A stretch of 64,000 bases of DNA from CALBRZ01 sp964511065 (GTDB lineage Bacteria > Planctomycetota > Planctomycetia > Pirellulales > S012-138), in assembly GCA_964511065.1 (NCBI GenBank), contig CAZEEG010000010.1, positions 1-64,000 of the forward strand, written 5' to 3'. The notes below the pieces were generated by a model, which did not search any database, had not been told where the DNA came from, and saw nothing but the letters and a program-made list of their open reading frames with translations. The translations under genes and the position numbers were made by a program. Of the stretch, positions 18,286 to 27,666 are shown in pieces; position 1 is the first letter of the stretch, and the number at the start of each line of letters is the position of its first letter.

Positions 18286-18634
18286 CGCGGTCATCCTTGA
18301 CGTTGGTGCAACCGGCCGCCGCAATTCGACCTCCGGAAGAACGAACTGCGGCGGTGATCTAGATTGGCTGGCTTGGTTTGTTGCTTGGATGGGCAAACCA
18401 GACGCTGCCTGCGCCCCGCGCAAGGCGAAGGCGGCATGCCTGCTACGCCGCGGCCGGTTCGCAGGGCAAGCTGCCGACTGCGGTGGGCCAAGATTCTAGC
18501 CGCCCGTTCAACAGCCTCCTAGGGCAATGCATGGTTCTCACGTAAAATACGGAAGGACAGGAAGACGTGGTGGATTTCGCTGCCGTCGCGAGTTAGCGCG
18601 CCTGCGCCAAATGCAGCAAACAGGAGGTTTCCGT
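18286..18634. other. Intergenic region between divergent AsmA-like gene and the glgA unit
   Basis: About 350 bases with no supported gene. It should contain promoters in both directions. Confidence 0.4.
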
Positions 18635-18952
18635 GTGTTAGACTTACGCAGTAGCGGCGCACTCCCCTTGTTTGGCGGGCCGATAGCCTGGCTGCAGCCC
18701 AAGACGAAACCGCGGTACCAAACCGGTTGGATATCCTTGGGTTATGCGGCCTGGGTGGTGCAGGGAATCGCGCCGGTTCCCACGGAGAATAGTGCGATCG
18801 GCCGGGTGGTTTGGCCCGGTTTGACGGTGTTTTCCTGCGGCCCGCATTTTGCTAACGTATGGGCGATGCCTTCGCTGCTGCCTGCCCGCGAGCGCTTCGG
18901 CAGGTACCGACTGCGCCTGCTGCATCGCGGGCGTGCGAGACAGGAGGTTTAG
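18635..18952 (+). CDS. Possible small protein gene abutting glgA, function unknown
   Basis: An open frame of 105 codons starts at GTG 18635, 7 bases after a strong CAGGAGG, and ends in TAG directly before the glgA GTG, so that its last codons overlap the glgA ribosome binding site (AGGAGGTTTAG). This would give tight coupling to glgA. The translation begins LDLRSSGALPLFGGPIAW and has no recognised domain or membrane helix, and its codon use is less GC-biased than its neighbours. It could equally be an untranslated leader that happens to be open. I rate it as possible, not established. Confidence 0.3.
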   Translation: MLDLRSSGALPLFGGPIAWLQPKTKPRYQTGWISLGYAAWVVQGIAPVPTENSAIGRVVWPGLTVFSCGPHFANVWAMPSLLPARERFGRYRLRLLHRGRARQEV

Positions 18953-20437
18953 GTGAAAATTCTACTGGCCAGCAGCGAAGTGGTTCCGTTTGCCAAGACC
19001 GGCGGCTTGGGCGATGTATGCGCGGCTCTGCCGGTGGAGTTGGCCAAGCTAGGGGTGGAGATTTCGGTCATCCTGCCAGCTTACCGGCAGGTATTTGATT
19101 GCGGCCAACCCATCCGCCCCACGGGTGTCCATGTCGACATCCCCATCGGCAACAAGCGCGTGCGGGGAGAGTTTCTCCGCAGCGAACTGCCCGGCAGTCA
19201 CGTGCCGGTCTACCTGGTTGCCCAGGACGATTACTACGATCGACCGGGGCTCTATCAGGAGAACGGCGAAGACTACATCGACAACTGCGAGCGGTTCGTA
19301 TTCTTCTGCCGGGCGGTGATGGAGTCGGTCCGCCTGCTCAACCTGCAAAGCGACCTGATCCACTGCAATGATTGGGCAACCGGGCTCATTCCCGCCTATC
19401 AGGCGATCGAGTACCGCTGGGTTCCCGGCTACGAGCAGATCGCGACGCTGTTCACGATCCACAACCTGGCCTACCAGGGGCACTTCTGGCACTGGGACAT
19501 GGTGCTGACCGGGTTGGACTGGAAGTACTTCAACTGGCAGCAGATGGAGTTCTTCGGGCATCTGAACCTGATGAAGACCGGCCTGGTTTTCGCCGACGCA
19601 TTGAGCACCGTCAGCCCTCGCTATGCCGCTGAAATTCAATCGCATCCGCAGGGTTGCGGCATGGAGGGCGTGCTGCGCGACCGCAGCGATGTGCTGACCG
19701 GCATCCTCAATGGCGTGGACTATTCCATCTGGAATCCTCGCACGGATCCCCACCTGCCGGCCAATTACGACGCGCACGATCCCTCGGGAAAGGCCACGTG
19801 TAAGGCGGCCCTGCAACAAGAGTTAGGACTGCCGGTCCAGGCTGATGTTCCGCTCATCGGGTTTGTCGGCCGGTTGGCCGATCAGAAGGGGCTCGACCTG
19901 ATGATGACGGTCATCCCGCAATGGCTGGAGTCCTCGCCATTGCAGTGGGTGATCCTGGGGTCGGGCAATCCCGATTACGAGCAGGCATTCCGGCGATTGG
20001 CAGCCAAGCATCCCGATCGGCTGTCCGTCCACATCGGCTTTTCAGAACCTTTGGCACATCGTATCGAGGCTGGTGCCGATATGTTCCTAATGCCCAGCCT
20101 GTACGAACCGTGCGGGTTGAGCCAGCTATACAGCCTGAAATACGGAACCGTGCCTGTGGTTCGCGCCACGGGTGGCCTGGCGGATACGATCACCGATGCC
20201 ACGCCGCTGACATTGCAAGCAGGCACGGCCAACGGCTTTAGCTTCGAGGAGTATTCGGCCGGTGCACTCAATCGAACGCTGCGCCGAGCCTGCGAGTTAT
20301 ACGCTCAACCGGAAACGTGGGCGCAACTCATGACCAACGGTATGCAGCAGGATTGGTCCTGGGGCCGCAGCGCACGACAATACATCGAACTGTATCAACG
20401 GACGACCGAACGGGTACGCGAAGGGGTTTGCACCTGA
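18953..20437 (+). CDS. glgA: Glycogen synthase (ADP-glucose type)
   Basis: 494 residues, normal for bacterial GlgA (GT5 family). It transfers glucose from ADP-glucose onto the non-reducing end of alpha-1,4-glucan in the cytosol. The N-terminal substrate-binding motif KTGGLGD (15-21) is present, and the C-terminal GT-B domain holds EPCGLSQLYSLKYGT and the RATGGLADT block (about 383-412). The GTG start at 18953 follows AGGAGG at a suitable distance. About 700 bases downstream on the same strand is a GH57 alpha-glucan enzyme, which supports a local glycogen metabolism theme; glgB, glgC and glgP are not in the window. Confidence 0.95.
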   Translation: MKILLASSEVVPFAKTGGLGDVCAALPVELAKLGVEISVILPAYRQVFDCGQPIRPTGVHVDIPIGNKRVRGEFLRSELPGSHVPVYLVAQDDYYDRPGLYQENGEDYIDNCERFVFFCRAVMESVRLLNLQSDLIHCNDWATGLIPAYQAIEYRWVPGYEQIATLFTIHNLAYQGHFWHWDMVLTGLDWKYFNWQQMEFFGHLNLMKTGLVFADALSTVSPRYAAEIQSHPQGCGMEGVLRDRSDVLTGILNGVDYSIWNPRTDPHLPANYDAHDPSGKATCKAALQQELGLPVQADVPLIGFVGRLADQKGLDLMMTVIPQWLESSPLQWVILGSGNPDYEQAFRRLAAKHPDRLSVHIGFSEPLAHRIEAGADMFLMPSLYEPCGLSQLYSLKYGTVPVVRATGGLADTITDATPLTLQAGTANGFSFEEYSAGALNRTLRRACELYAQPETWAQLMTNGMQQDWSWGRSARQYIELYQRTTERVREGVCT

Positions 20438-21135
20438 CGCAGAGGTGGCACCGCCGCACCACAAGGGGTGGAATTGCTTGGATATCCCAGGCCGCATTTC
20501 CAGGCCCATTGTGCACACCAATCATGCGGCAGTACCATTCGTGCGGCAGTGCCGAGCGTGGGGCAATGAACGCGGGGCGGGTCATGACCATGGGCATGCC
20601 TGCGCCCGGTCCTTTTTTGCGGCGAACGTTCGGCCAGCAACCTATCAGCGGGTGACCACGGATTGGTTTCTCTGAACCCCGACACGGAGGCCAGTAGCTT
20701 TCCCTTGCAAGCAGCCCGACCAGGGGCGAAGTACCACGGCGTACGCACTTCGTGCCATGGCACTGTGAGCCGCGCGGCTTGTACCACCTGCGACGGTACG
20801 AGAAGCCGTGCCGATTGCACTGTGGGCTCGCACACAATGTAACCAGGCGCGTAAGTCGCAAGGCCGCTTGCACGAACAGCCGAGAGTCAGCCACACCAGA
20901 CGCGGTGAATCCGACCGCAGGTCCCGTAAGGAATTGATAGCCAAGGTTTTGCAAAGTTGCCGGTGCGCTGGCCGTAACCGGCAACGTGGACGTTCCTCCA
21001 CAAACTTTGCCAAATTGTTGCCATCGCTCCACACGGTGACATTTCGCAACCTACATTTGGACAATTCCCTCGAATCCACCGCCGCGTCCCCAGCAGGCGC
21101 GGCCATGCAAGTTCCCCCCATCAGTGAGCGGCACG
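20438..21135. other. Long intergenic region between glgA and the GH57 gene
   Basis: About 700 bases. It contains an 8-bp interrupted inverted repeat (GCAAAGTT near 20950 with AACTTTGC near 21005) but no T-tracted terminator and no supported gene. The open minus frames are Arg/Cys-rich and not protein-like. Confidence 0.4.
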
Positions 21136-23358
21136 ATGTCCCCTACGATTCGTCTGGTCTTGGCGCTGCACAACCATCAGCCCGTGGGAAACTTCGACGG
21201 CGTATTTGAACAGGCGTACCAGGAGAGTTACCGTCCATTTCTGGACGTGATGGACGACTATCCCAGTTTGCCGATTTCTCTGCACGTGAGCGGTTCGCTC
21301 TTGGAGTGGCTCGACGCCCGGCACCCTGAATACGTGGACCGCCTGGCATCGCTGGTCGCGGCCGGGCGGATTGAAATTCTCGGCGGAGCGTTTTACGAAG
21401 CCATTCTGCCAATGATTCCCCCGCGCGACCGCGTGGGGCAGATCAGCCGCTATTCGCACTGGCTCCAGCAGCGGTTGGGCGCCGAGGTCCGCGGGATGTG
21501 GATTCCCGAGCGCGTATGGGAACAAAGCCTGGTCAGTGACCTGGTGGCCGCCGGGATCAAGTATACCGTGCTGGATGATTTCCACTTCCGCAATGCCGGC
21601 CTGACGCCCGAGCAGTTGCACGGATACTACGTGACCGAAGACAACGGCAACGTGCTCTCGGTGTTCCCTGGCAGCGAACGGTTGCGGTACCTGATTCCCT
21701 TTGCCGAACCGCAGCAGACGATCGACTACCTGGCGACGATTGCCCAGGAACACCCCGGCTCGGTGATGGTGTTTGGGGACGATGGCGAGAAGTTCGGCAC
21801 CTGGCCCGACACGCAGAGACACGTGTACGAGGAAGGCTGGCTGCGCCGCTTCTTCGATGCCCTGGTGGCCAATGCGGATTGGCTGCAGACCACGACCTTG
21901 GGCGAAGCGATTGATCACGTGGCACCGCTGGGCAAGATTTACCTCCCCGATGCCAGCTACCGCGAAATGACCGAATGGGCGCTGCCCTTCGACCGGTTGC
22001 AGGAGTACGAAAAGGCCCGCCACGAAATGGAGGACGACGCCCGCTGGCCGGCGCTTTCCCAGTTTGTCCAAGGCGGCTTCTGGCGGAACTTCAAAGTGAA
22101 GTATCCCGAATCCGACGAAATGTACAGCCGCATGTTGATGGTCAGCAACCAATTGCATGTGGCCGAGCAACAATTGGCTTCCCCCGGCGAGGGCGAAGCC
22201 GAGTTGATGACTGACGACCACAATCGCCAACTGCTCGATTACGCTCGGGCGGAACTATACCGCGGGCAGTGCAATTGCCCTTACTGGCACGGAGCGTTTG
22301 GCGGCATTTATTTGCCTCACCTGCGGCACGCGATCTACAACCACCTGATCGCAGCCGAAAACCTGCTGCATCAGGTGCAGGGCCGGCCGGCCCAGTTCGT
22401 TGAGGCAGTCAACGGCGACTTCAACAGCGATGCCCGGCCCGAGGTTCTGTTGACCAACGACAAGCTGGCGGCGTTCTTTTCGCCGGTACGGGGCGGGCGG
22501 ATGTACGAACTCGACGTGCGCACCATCTGCCTCAACGTGCTGTCCACGTTGGCGCGGCGGCCCGAGGCCTATCACGAGAAGGTGCTCAACGGGAATCGCG
22601 CTGCCGGCGACCAGGTGGCCAGCATCCACGACCGCGTGGTGTTCAAGCAGGAAGGCCTGGAACAGCGCCTCCAGTACGACCATCACCTGCGCAAGAGCCT
22701 GGTTGATCACTTCTGGGATAACGACGTATCCTTGGAATCCCTCGTCCGCAACGAAGCTCCGGAGCGCGGCGACTTTGCCTCGGGAAGCTACGAGGCAACC
22801 ATCCGCCGCAGCCCGCAGCGCGTGCAGATCAAGCTGACCCGGCAAGGCAACGCCTGGGGCCATCCGCTGCGGATCACCAAAGCGGTGACGATCGAAGCAG
22901 GCAGCCCCACGATGACGATCGTGTATCAGCTTGAAGACCTGCCCCAGATGCCGCTGCATTTTGGCGTGGAGTTCAACTTCGCTGGTTTGCCGGCGGGCAT
23001 CGACGACCGCTACTTCCGCTGCGGTTCCCAGCAGCGCCTTGGGCACCTGGGTACGCAACTCGATCTGGAAGACGTGCAGGACCTCGGCCTGGTGGACGAG
23101 TGGTTGGGGATCGATGTCGGCTTGAGCATCAACCGGCCCTCGCACATCTGGACATTTCCGATTGAAACCGTCAGCCAGTCCGAAGGCGGCTTCGAACTCG
23201 TTCATCAGTCCGTCGTGGTGCAACCTCACTGGCTGGTCGAGCCCGACGCGCACGGAAAATGGCGGGTTTCCATGCAATTGACCCTCGACACGGCCCTGGC
23301 TGAAAGCCGGATGCCGACATCGAACACCCAGGCGGAACCGGTCGCCGTCGCCGAGTGA
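21136..23358 (+). CDS. Glycoside hydrolase family 57 alpha-glucan enzyme (4-alpha-glucanotransferase/alpha-amylase type)
   Basis: 740 residues from the ATG at 21136 (a GTG at 21124 is also possible). GH57 motifs are clear: HNHQP (12-16), GGAFYE (83-88), WIPERVWE with the likely nucleophile Glu125, and GDDGEKFG with the acid/base Asp at 215 or 216. The spacing matches archaeal 4-alpha-glucanotransferases. The C-terminal half looks like the beta-sandwich domains that follow the catalytic barrel in that subgroup (DUF1925/DUF1926 type). It probably rearranges or trims alpha-1,4-glucans in the cytosol, since no signal peptide is visible. Located on the same strand as glgA, so a role in glycogen turnover is likely. 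Confidence 0.9.
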   Translation: MSPTIRLVLALHNHQPVGNFDGVFEQAYQESYRPFLDVMDDYPSLPISLHVSGSLLEWLDARHPEYVDRLASLVAAGRIEILGGAFYEAILPMIPPRDRVGQISRYSHWLQQRLGAEVRGMWIPERVWEQSLVSDLVAAGIKYTVLDDFHFRNAGLTPEQLHGYYVTEDNGNVLSVFPGSERLRYLIPFAEPQQTIDYLATIAQEHPGSVMVFGDDGEKFGTWPDTQRHVYEEGWLRRFFDALVANADWLQTTTLGEAIDHVAPLGKIYLPDASYREMTEWALPFDRLQEYEKARHEMEDDARWPALSQFVQGGFWRNFKVKYPESDEMYSRMLMVSNQLHVAEQQLASPGEGEAELMTDDHNRQLLDYARAELYRGQCNCPYWHGAFGGIYLPHLRHAIYNHLIAAENLLHQVQGRPAQFVEAVNGDFNSDARPEVLLTNDKLAAFFSPVRGGRMYELDVRTICLNVLSTLARRPEAYHEKVLNGNRAAGDQVASIHDRVVFKQEGLEQRLQYDHHLRKSLVDHFWDNDVSLESLVRNEAPERGDFASGSYEATIRRSPQRVQIKLTRQGNAWGHPLRITKAVTIEAGSPTMTIVYQLEDLPQMPLHFGVEFNFAGLPAGIDDRYFRCGSQQRLGHLGTQLDLEDVQDLGLVDEWLGIDVGLSINRPSHIWTFPIETVSQSEGGFELVHQSVVVQPHWLVEPDAHGKWRVSMQLTLDTALAESRMPTSNTQAEPVAVAE

Positions 23359-23797
23359 TTCTGGTCCCAGCCAACTTGCCGAGGCACTGCCCCTCCCAAT
23401 CAGCACTCGGCAGTTAGCCGCATGATCCACCGTGAGCAGCTCGCGGCCGCATCGGTTCAAACCGATGCGGCCGCTGGTCATTTGCAGGCGCGCGAGGGTG
23501 AACCTCAAGCACCATTTCCACATCGACAAATGCTGGAGGAACGGCCCATGGGTCGAGCGGCGGCGCGGCCGAATGCGGCCTTCGGCATGTGATCTGCTCA
23601 ATGCATCAAGGGCGGTGAAAGCTGGCGCTGCGAAATGCGGCGGATTGCGCAGGAAGACGGAAGACGCCCGGCGCCGACCCGTCCGACGACCAGACATTGG
23701 CGGCGCACCAATCAATCAACACGTTCGCCGCAATTAGGCCGAGATGGTCCAGTCATCTCCGGCAGAAACAACCCTTGATGATGAACCGAGGCTTTTC
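23359..23797. other. Intergenic region after the GH57 gene
   Basis: About 440 bases with no gene. It contains the strong hairpin at 23443-23474. Confidence 0.45.
23443..23474. terminator. Perfect 15-bp hairpin downstream of the GH57 gene
   Basis: The sequence GCGGCCGCATCGGTT is followed, after two bases, by its exact complement, giving a very stable hairpin 85 bases after the GH57 stop. No T-run follows on either side, so it may be a Rho-independent terminator of weak type or an RNA-stabilising or REP-like element. Confidence 0.5.
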
Positions 23798-23986
23798 ATG
23801 GACCTGCTGTTTTGGGCAATCATTGCGCTGGTGGTATCGTTGATCGCCGGCGGACTGGGCTTCACGGGGGTGGCCGCAGGCGCAGCTACGATCGCGAAAG
23901 TGCTGTTCGGCATCTTCCTGATCATCGCCTTGATTTTGTTCGTACTGGTGTTGCTGGGCATTGGCGCGGTGTCCGCCGTCGTCTAG
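23798..23986 (+). CDS. YtjA/UPF0391 (DUF1328) small membrane protein
   Basis: 62 residues made almost only of two membrane helices: MDLLFWAIIALVVSLIAGGL, a GFTGVAAGAATIAKV connector, and LFGIFLIIALILFVLVLLGI. The GFxGVAxGAAxIAKVLF block is the family signature. These proteins are widespread and often stress-induced; their biochemical role is unknown. The start at 23798 is the family start and has a weak CGAGG before it. Confidence 0.92.
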   Translation: MDLLFWAIIALVVSLIAGGLGFTGVAAGAATIAKVLFGIFLIIALILFVLVLLGIGAVSAVV

Positions 23987-24142
23987 CCCCTGGAACACCA
24001 ATCGCTCCGCGCTGGGCCAGCATTCGCGCCGTCGCGTCGCCAAAATCGGGTGCAGCAATCCCAGCGGGGTGGTAAAATCACGCCTCCAGACCGCAGACGG
24101 ATTTCGGCACCAAGGTTACCCCAGCTCACACGAGCGAACTAC

Positions 24143-27100
24143 CTACTTGGCGAACATGGGATCGTTGGGATTGCCCCGCGACAGCAGGTACGCAAGCAGG
24201 TTCAGCACCTCATCCCGATTCAGCGGCTTGAGGAGATCCTTAGGCATCAGCGAGACGTTCGAAGGCACCATTTCATCGATGTCGTCCTTCGCAACCTCTT
24301 CCACCTTGGTGATGTCCTCGGGATTGACCAACACGGTCAGCTTCTTGCCGTCGTCGCTCGCCACGCGGCCGGTGATTTGCTTGCCCGACAGGGTCACAAT
24401 TGTGTGTGCCCGGTACTGGTCGGAAATCACCTTGCTCGGATCCACGATGGCTTCGCTGAGGTCCTTGATGCTGAAACGGCCGGCACTATTGGTCAGGTCG
24501 GGCCCCGTGGCGCCGCCGTCGCCACCAAAGCGGTGGCAGACCACACAACGGGCGGCCGCGTACGCGCGCCGGCCAGCTTCAAAATCGCGGCCGCTCAAGC
24601 CGCCATCGGCCAGTTGCAATAGCTTTTGGAGCGTCCAATCTTGGCCCGGGCCGATGGGGGCGGGCAATTCTTCCTTCTTGATGGTGACCGGTACGAGCGA
24701 TTCCAGGGCCTTACGTTCCGTTTCCGAAGCATTGGCCAGAGCCTCGGTACGGATGTTGTCGATGAAGCCCTGGAAGCTTGCGCCACCGCTCTTGGAACGC
24801 TGTCCATCGAGCAACTCCAAGTACTCGCGGCGCTGCTCCAGCGTCCAGCCGAATTGCACGTTCCGCAGGCAAAATGCGTAGTGGAGCAAATTCAGGTTGG
24901 GCTGGTTGGCGAGCATCTGAGCGATGGGGCCACCGTAACCGGGGTTCCGGGCCAACAACTCGGCAATTTCCACGTCGCTGGCCTGGTACGGCTGACGCAT
25001 CAACTCCAGCGTCTTTTCAACCACCGTTGGGCTCTTCAGGTAGACCAGCACCTGGCACAACTCCCGATTCAGCGCATGGGATTGGGCCGGGTAGAAGGCG
25101 TCGAGCCGCTTGGCAATCCGCGCCGCCGTGGCGGCATCGGGTTCACCCAGTCGGATGAACGCCAGGCTATACGCCCGCAGCAGGTCGAGTTGCTGGGTTT
25201 CGTTGAGTTTCTCGAAGTCGAGCGCATCCAGGGCTGCGAGCAGTTTGCCCTGCACGCCCGGTTCCCCCTGACGCGCAAGCGCCACGGCGGCATTGAGCAG
25301 CGCCCAAGGCTCCTTTTCGTTCAATGCCCTCGATTGCCAGAGCGAAACCGGCTGATGCTCCAGGGCAACTCGGGCGGCATAGCGAACAAAGCGATCGCTG
25401 TGCGCAAGATTGGGCCAGATGGCATCAATGGCCTGGGCGGGGTTGGCCGCCGGGCGGTGGTAGGCTTCCAGCGAGCGCCGAAGTTTGCGCAGTTCCTCGC
25501 CTTGCTTCTGATGGCCGTCGACGGGGGCTGTGGATTCGGTCCCCTCGTAGACCACGCGGAACAGTTCCGACTGCGTACCGCGTCCGCCAATCGTGAAGTA
25601 CAACGCGCCATCGGGGCCAACCGCGGCATCGGTCAACGGTAGCGGCGTGCGCGAAACAAACTCCTCTTTGGTTGCCCGATACGTGGCCCCCTCAGGCTGA
25701 AGGTGCAGGGCGTAAATCGTGCCAAAGGTCCAGTCGAGGATGTACAACGCGTTCTGATAAGCGGCGGGGAACTTGGCCCCGTAACCGAAGGTCACACCCA
25801 CCGGCGAACCGGGGCCAATGTCCAGCACTTGTGGCAAGCTATCGAGGTAGTAGGTGGGCCACTTGCCGGTTCCCGACCGCCAGCCAAACTCGCTTCCGCT
25901 CACGGCGTGGGTCACGCGCGTGGGCCGATACCAGGGCGAGCCCATGTCCCATTCCATGTCGGAATCGTAAGCGAACAATTCGCCGTCGGCATTGAAGGCG
26001 ATGTCGTAGGCATTGCGATAGCCGGCGCTGACCAGTTCCCAATTCTGGCCGTCGGGATCCACTTTCGCGATCCACCCGCCAGGGGCCAGGCGGCCGCGGG
26101 CGTGGCCGCGGGCATCCCATTGGCGCGGCAGCAGCAGGTCTTCGTCCCAGTTGGCGGGCAGCGTGGTGGCAGAGAACTCCGTGACATCGGTGTGGTTGCC
26201 GCACACGATGTAGATGGATTTGCCATCGGGTGAAAGCCGCAGCGCGTGGGGGCCGTGTTCGCCGCCTCCCTTCAGACTTCGTAGCTTGACGACCTCGTCA
26301 AATTGATCGTCGCCATTGGTATCGCGGGCCCGATACAGCCCGCTGCCGGGGCCGCCGTTGACGGAGATGTACAGGCTATCGAACGCGTACAGCAGGCCCT
26401 GGGCGGCGCTGATATTGATGTCCAACTTTTCAACGATGGTTTCCCCGCCGCTGCCGGGGGCAGGGGGAGTGATGCGGCACAGCCCCAGGTTGCCTTGGTC
26501 GCTGGCAATCAGCCGTCCCTTGGGATCAAAGGTGATCGCGACCCAGGAGCCCAGTTCTTCCTTGGGCACCGTAAAGAGCTTTTCGACTTTGAAGCCGGGC
26601 TGCACATTGAAAATGTCGCGTTCCGCGGCAGGCATACCCGCCACCGACGGGCCAGCAAAGACGTCGCCCCAGGGAGGGGAACCCAGTTTGGCCAGCGCCT
26701 TGGCTGCGGTCCATTTCTGGGCATCGCGCTGCTGGGCCACTTGCCAGGTGTCGTCGGTGGCGACGAAGGAATAATGGCCATCGCGACCGCCCAATGTCAG
26801 CAACAGCACAAATCCCGAGGGACCGCCCTGGTTTTCCACTTCAGCCTCCAGCACGTTGGTGCCGGATTTGATCTGCCGATCGAGATTCACACGGACGGGG
26901 GCGTTCCAGTTTGTCCCCTCGGCAATCTTCTTGCCGTTCAGGTACAACGTGAATTTGTTGTCGCACGCAGCGACCACGTCGGCCTTGGCGGCCCCGCCTT
27001 CAAACTCGCGGCGCAGCACGTACTTGGCATTGGGGTCGGGGCCCCAAATCCACAGTGGGGTGGGACCGGCCGGTTTCTTGTCGCTCGCCTGCGGTTCGGC

Positions 27101-27301
27101 CGGCTTGGCGTCGACGGGCTTCGCTTCGGTTTGGGCCTGCTCACGGACGCGGCTGGTTTGTGCTTCGACGGCCTGTCGATATACCTTTCGCGCCGGCGCT
27201 TCCTGACCAGCGACCGGCGAGACAAACGCCCAACAACCCAGTCCCAGCATTAGCAACCAACGGCCAGCGCGGTCGCCCGACATGCTTCCAGCTTCCGGCA
27301 T
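24143..27301 (-). CDS. Giant PVC-type membrane-bound dehydrogenase-like protein with C-terminal cytochrome c
   Basis: 1052 residues with a signal peptide (WLLMLGLGCWAFVSPVAGQ). The modules in order are a Pro/Glu-rich spacer, a galactose-binding-like sandwich (about 80-200, with KFTLYLNGKKIAEGTNW), and a sorbosone/glucose dehydrogenase-like beta-propeller (about 230-600). After these come helical HEAT-like repeats (about 620-880) and a C-terminal cytochrome c domain with CVVCH at about 917-921 and the VDPSKVISDQYRAH block typical of PVC cytochromes. This architecture is abundant in planctomycetes, where it is assumed to oxidise sugars or sugar alcohols in the periplasm; the substrate is not known. 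The start at 27301 has GGGAAG 8 bases upstream, and an ATG at 27283 is equally plausible. No transporter or sulfatase is adjacent. Confidence 0.92.
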   Translation of the reverse strand: MPEAGSMSGDRAGRWLLMLGLGCWAFVSPVAGQEAPARKVYRQAVEAQTSRVREQAQTEAKPVDAKPAEPQASDKKPAGPTPLWIWGPDPNAKYVLRREFEGGAAKADVVAACDNKFTLYLNGKKIAEGTNWNAPVRVNLDRQIKSGTNVLEAEVENQGGPSGFVLLLTLGGRDGHYSFVATDDTWQVAQQRDAQKWTAAKALAKLGSPPWGDVFAGPSVAGMPAAERDIFNVQPGFKVEKLFTVPKEELGSWVAITFDPKGRLIASDQGNLGLCRITPPAPGSGGETIVEKLDINISAAQGLLYAFDSLYISVNGGPGSGLYRARDTNGDDQFDEVVKLRSLKGGGEHGPHALRLSPDGKSIYIVCGNHTDVTEFSATTLPANWDEDLLLPRQWDARGHARGRLAPGGWIAKVDPDGQNWELVSAGYRNAYDIAFNADGELFAYDSDMEWDMGSPWYRPTRVTHAVSGSEFGWRSGTGKWPTYYLDSLPQVLDIGPGSPVGVTFGYGAKFPAAYQNALYILDWTFGTIYALHLQPEGATYRATKEEFVSRTPLPLTDAAVGPDGALYFTIGGRGTQSELFRVVYEGTESTAPVDGHQKQGEELRKLRRSLEAYHRPAANPAQAIDAIWPNLAHSDRFVRYAARVALEHQPVSLWQSRALNEKEPWALLNAAVALARQGEPGVQGKLLAALDALDFEKLNETQQLDLLRAYSLAFIRLGEPDAATAARIAKRLDAFYPAQSHALNRELCQVLVYLKSPTVVEKTLELMRQPYQASDVEIAELLARNPGYGGPIAQMLANQPNLNLLHYAFCLRNVQFGWTLEQRREYLELLDGQRSKSGGASFQGFIDNIRTEALANASETERKALESLVPVTIKKEELPAPIGPGQDWTLQKLLQLADGGLSGRDFEAGRRAYAAARCVVCHRFGGDGGATGPDLTNSAGRFSIKDLSEAIVDPSKVISDQYRAHTIVTLSGKQITGRVASDDGKKLTVLVNPEDITKVEEVAKDDIDEMVPSNVSLMPKDLLKPLNRDEVLNLLAYLLSRGNPNDPMFAK

Positions 27302-27666
27302 AATGACGGCTTCCCATCAAATGTTTTAAAGGGCTGATCAAACTCCGGTCGCCCCTAGAGCGTGCTCAAGGCGCCGAAGAAGTCAAACAAAACGGATTAC
27401 TGCGGTTGAGTGGACGCCATCCACCCTGGTGGGCGATGGGTGGGCTGCCTCCACAATCGAGTTACCATAGTAACCAGTTCGCCCGCGCGAAACTACCTGG
27501 ACTCGCTCCTTGGAGGTGGTTCCGCTCGTGCAGCGGCAGGTCCGCGGCGGGACAAGGGCAGCCGCACCGCGAATGCTGATATGGTCGCGGCGTGTACCGC
27601 TTCCCGCCGGCAGCGCCTAAACTGGAAATATGGACGGTTGCCGCACTTCTGGTGGAGTTCCCGCGA
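27302..27666. other. Intergenic region between divergent PVC cytochrome and HerA-like genes
   Basis: About 365 bases, with no supported gene. It should hold both promoters. The plus-strand reading frame of the ATPase is open back to 27592, but that part does not look like protein sequence. Confidence 0.4.

Noticed and set aside
22255..23715. 486-codon minus-strand frame over the GH57 gene
   Set aside because: Antisense shadow; no protein-like features.
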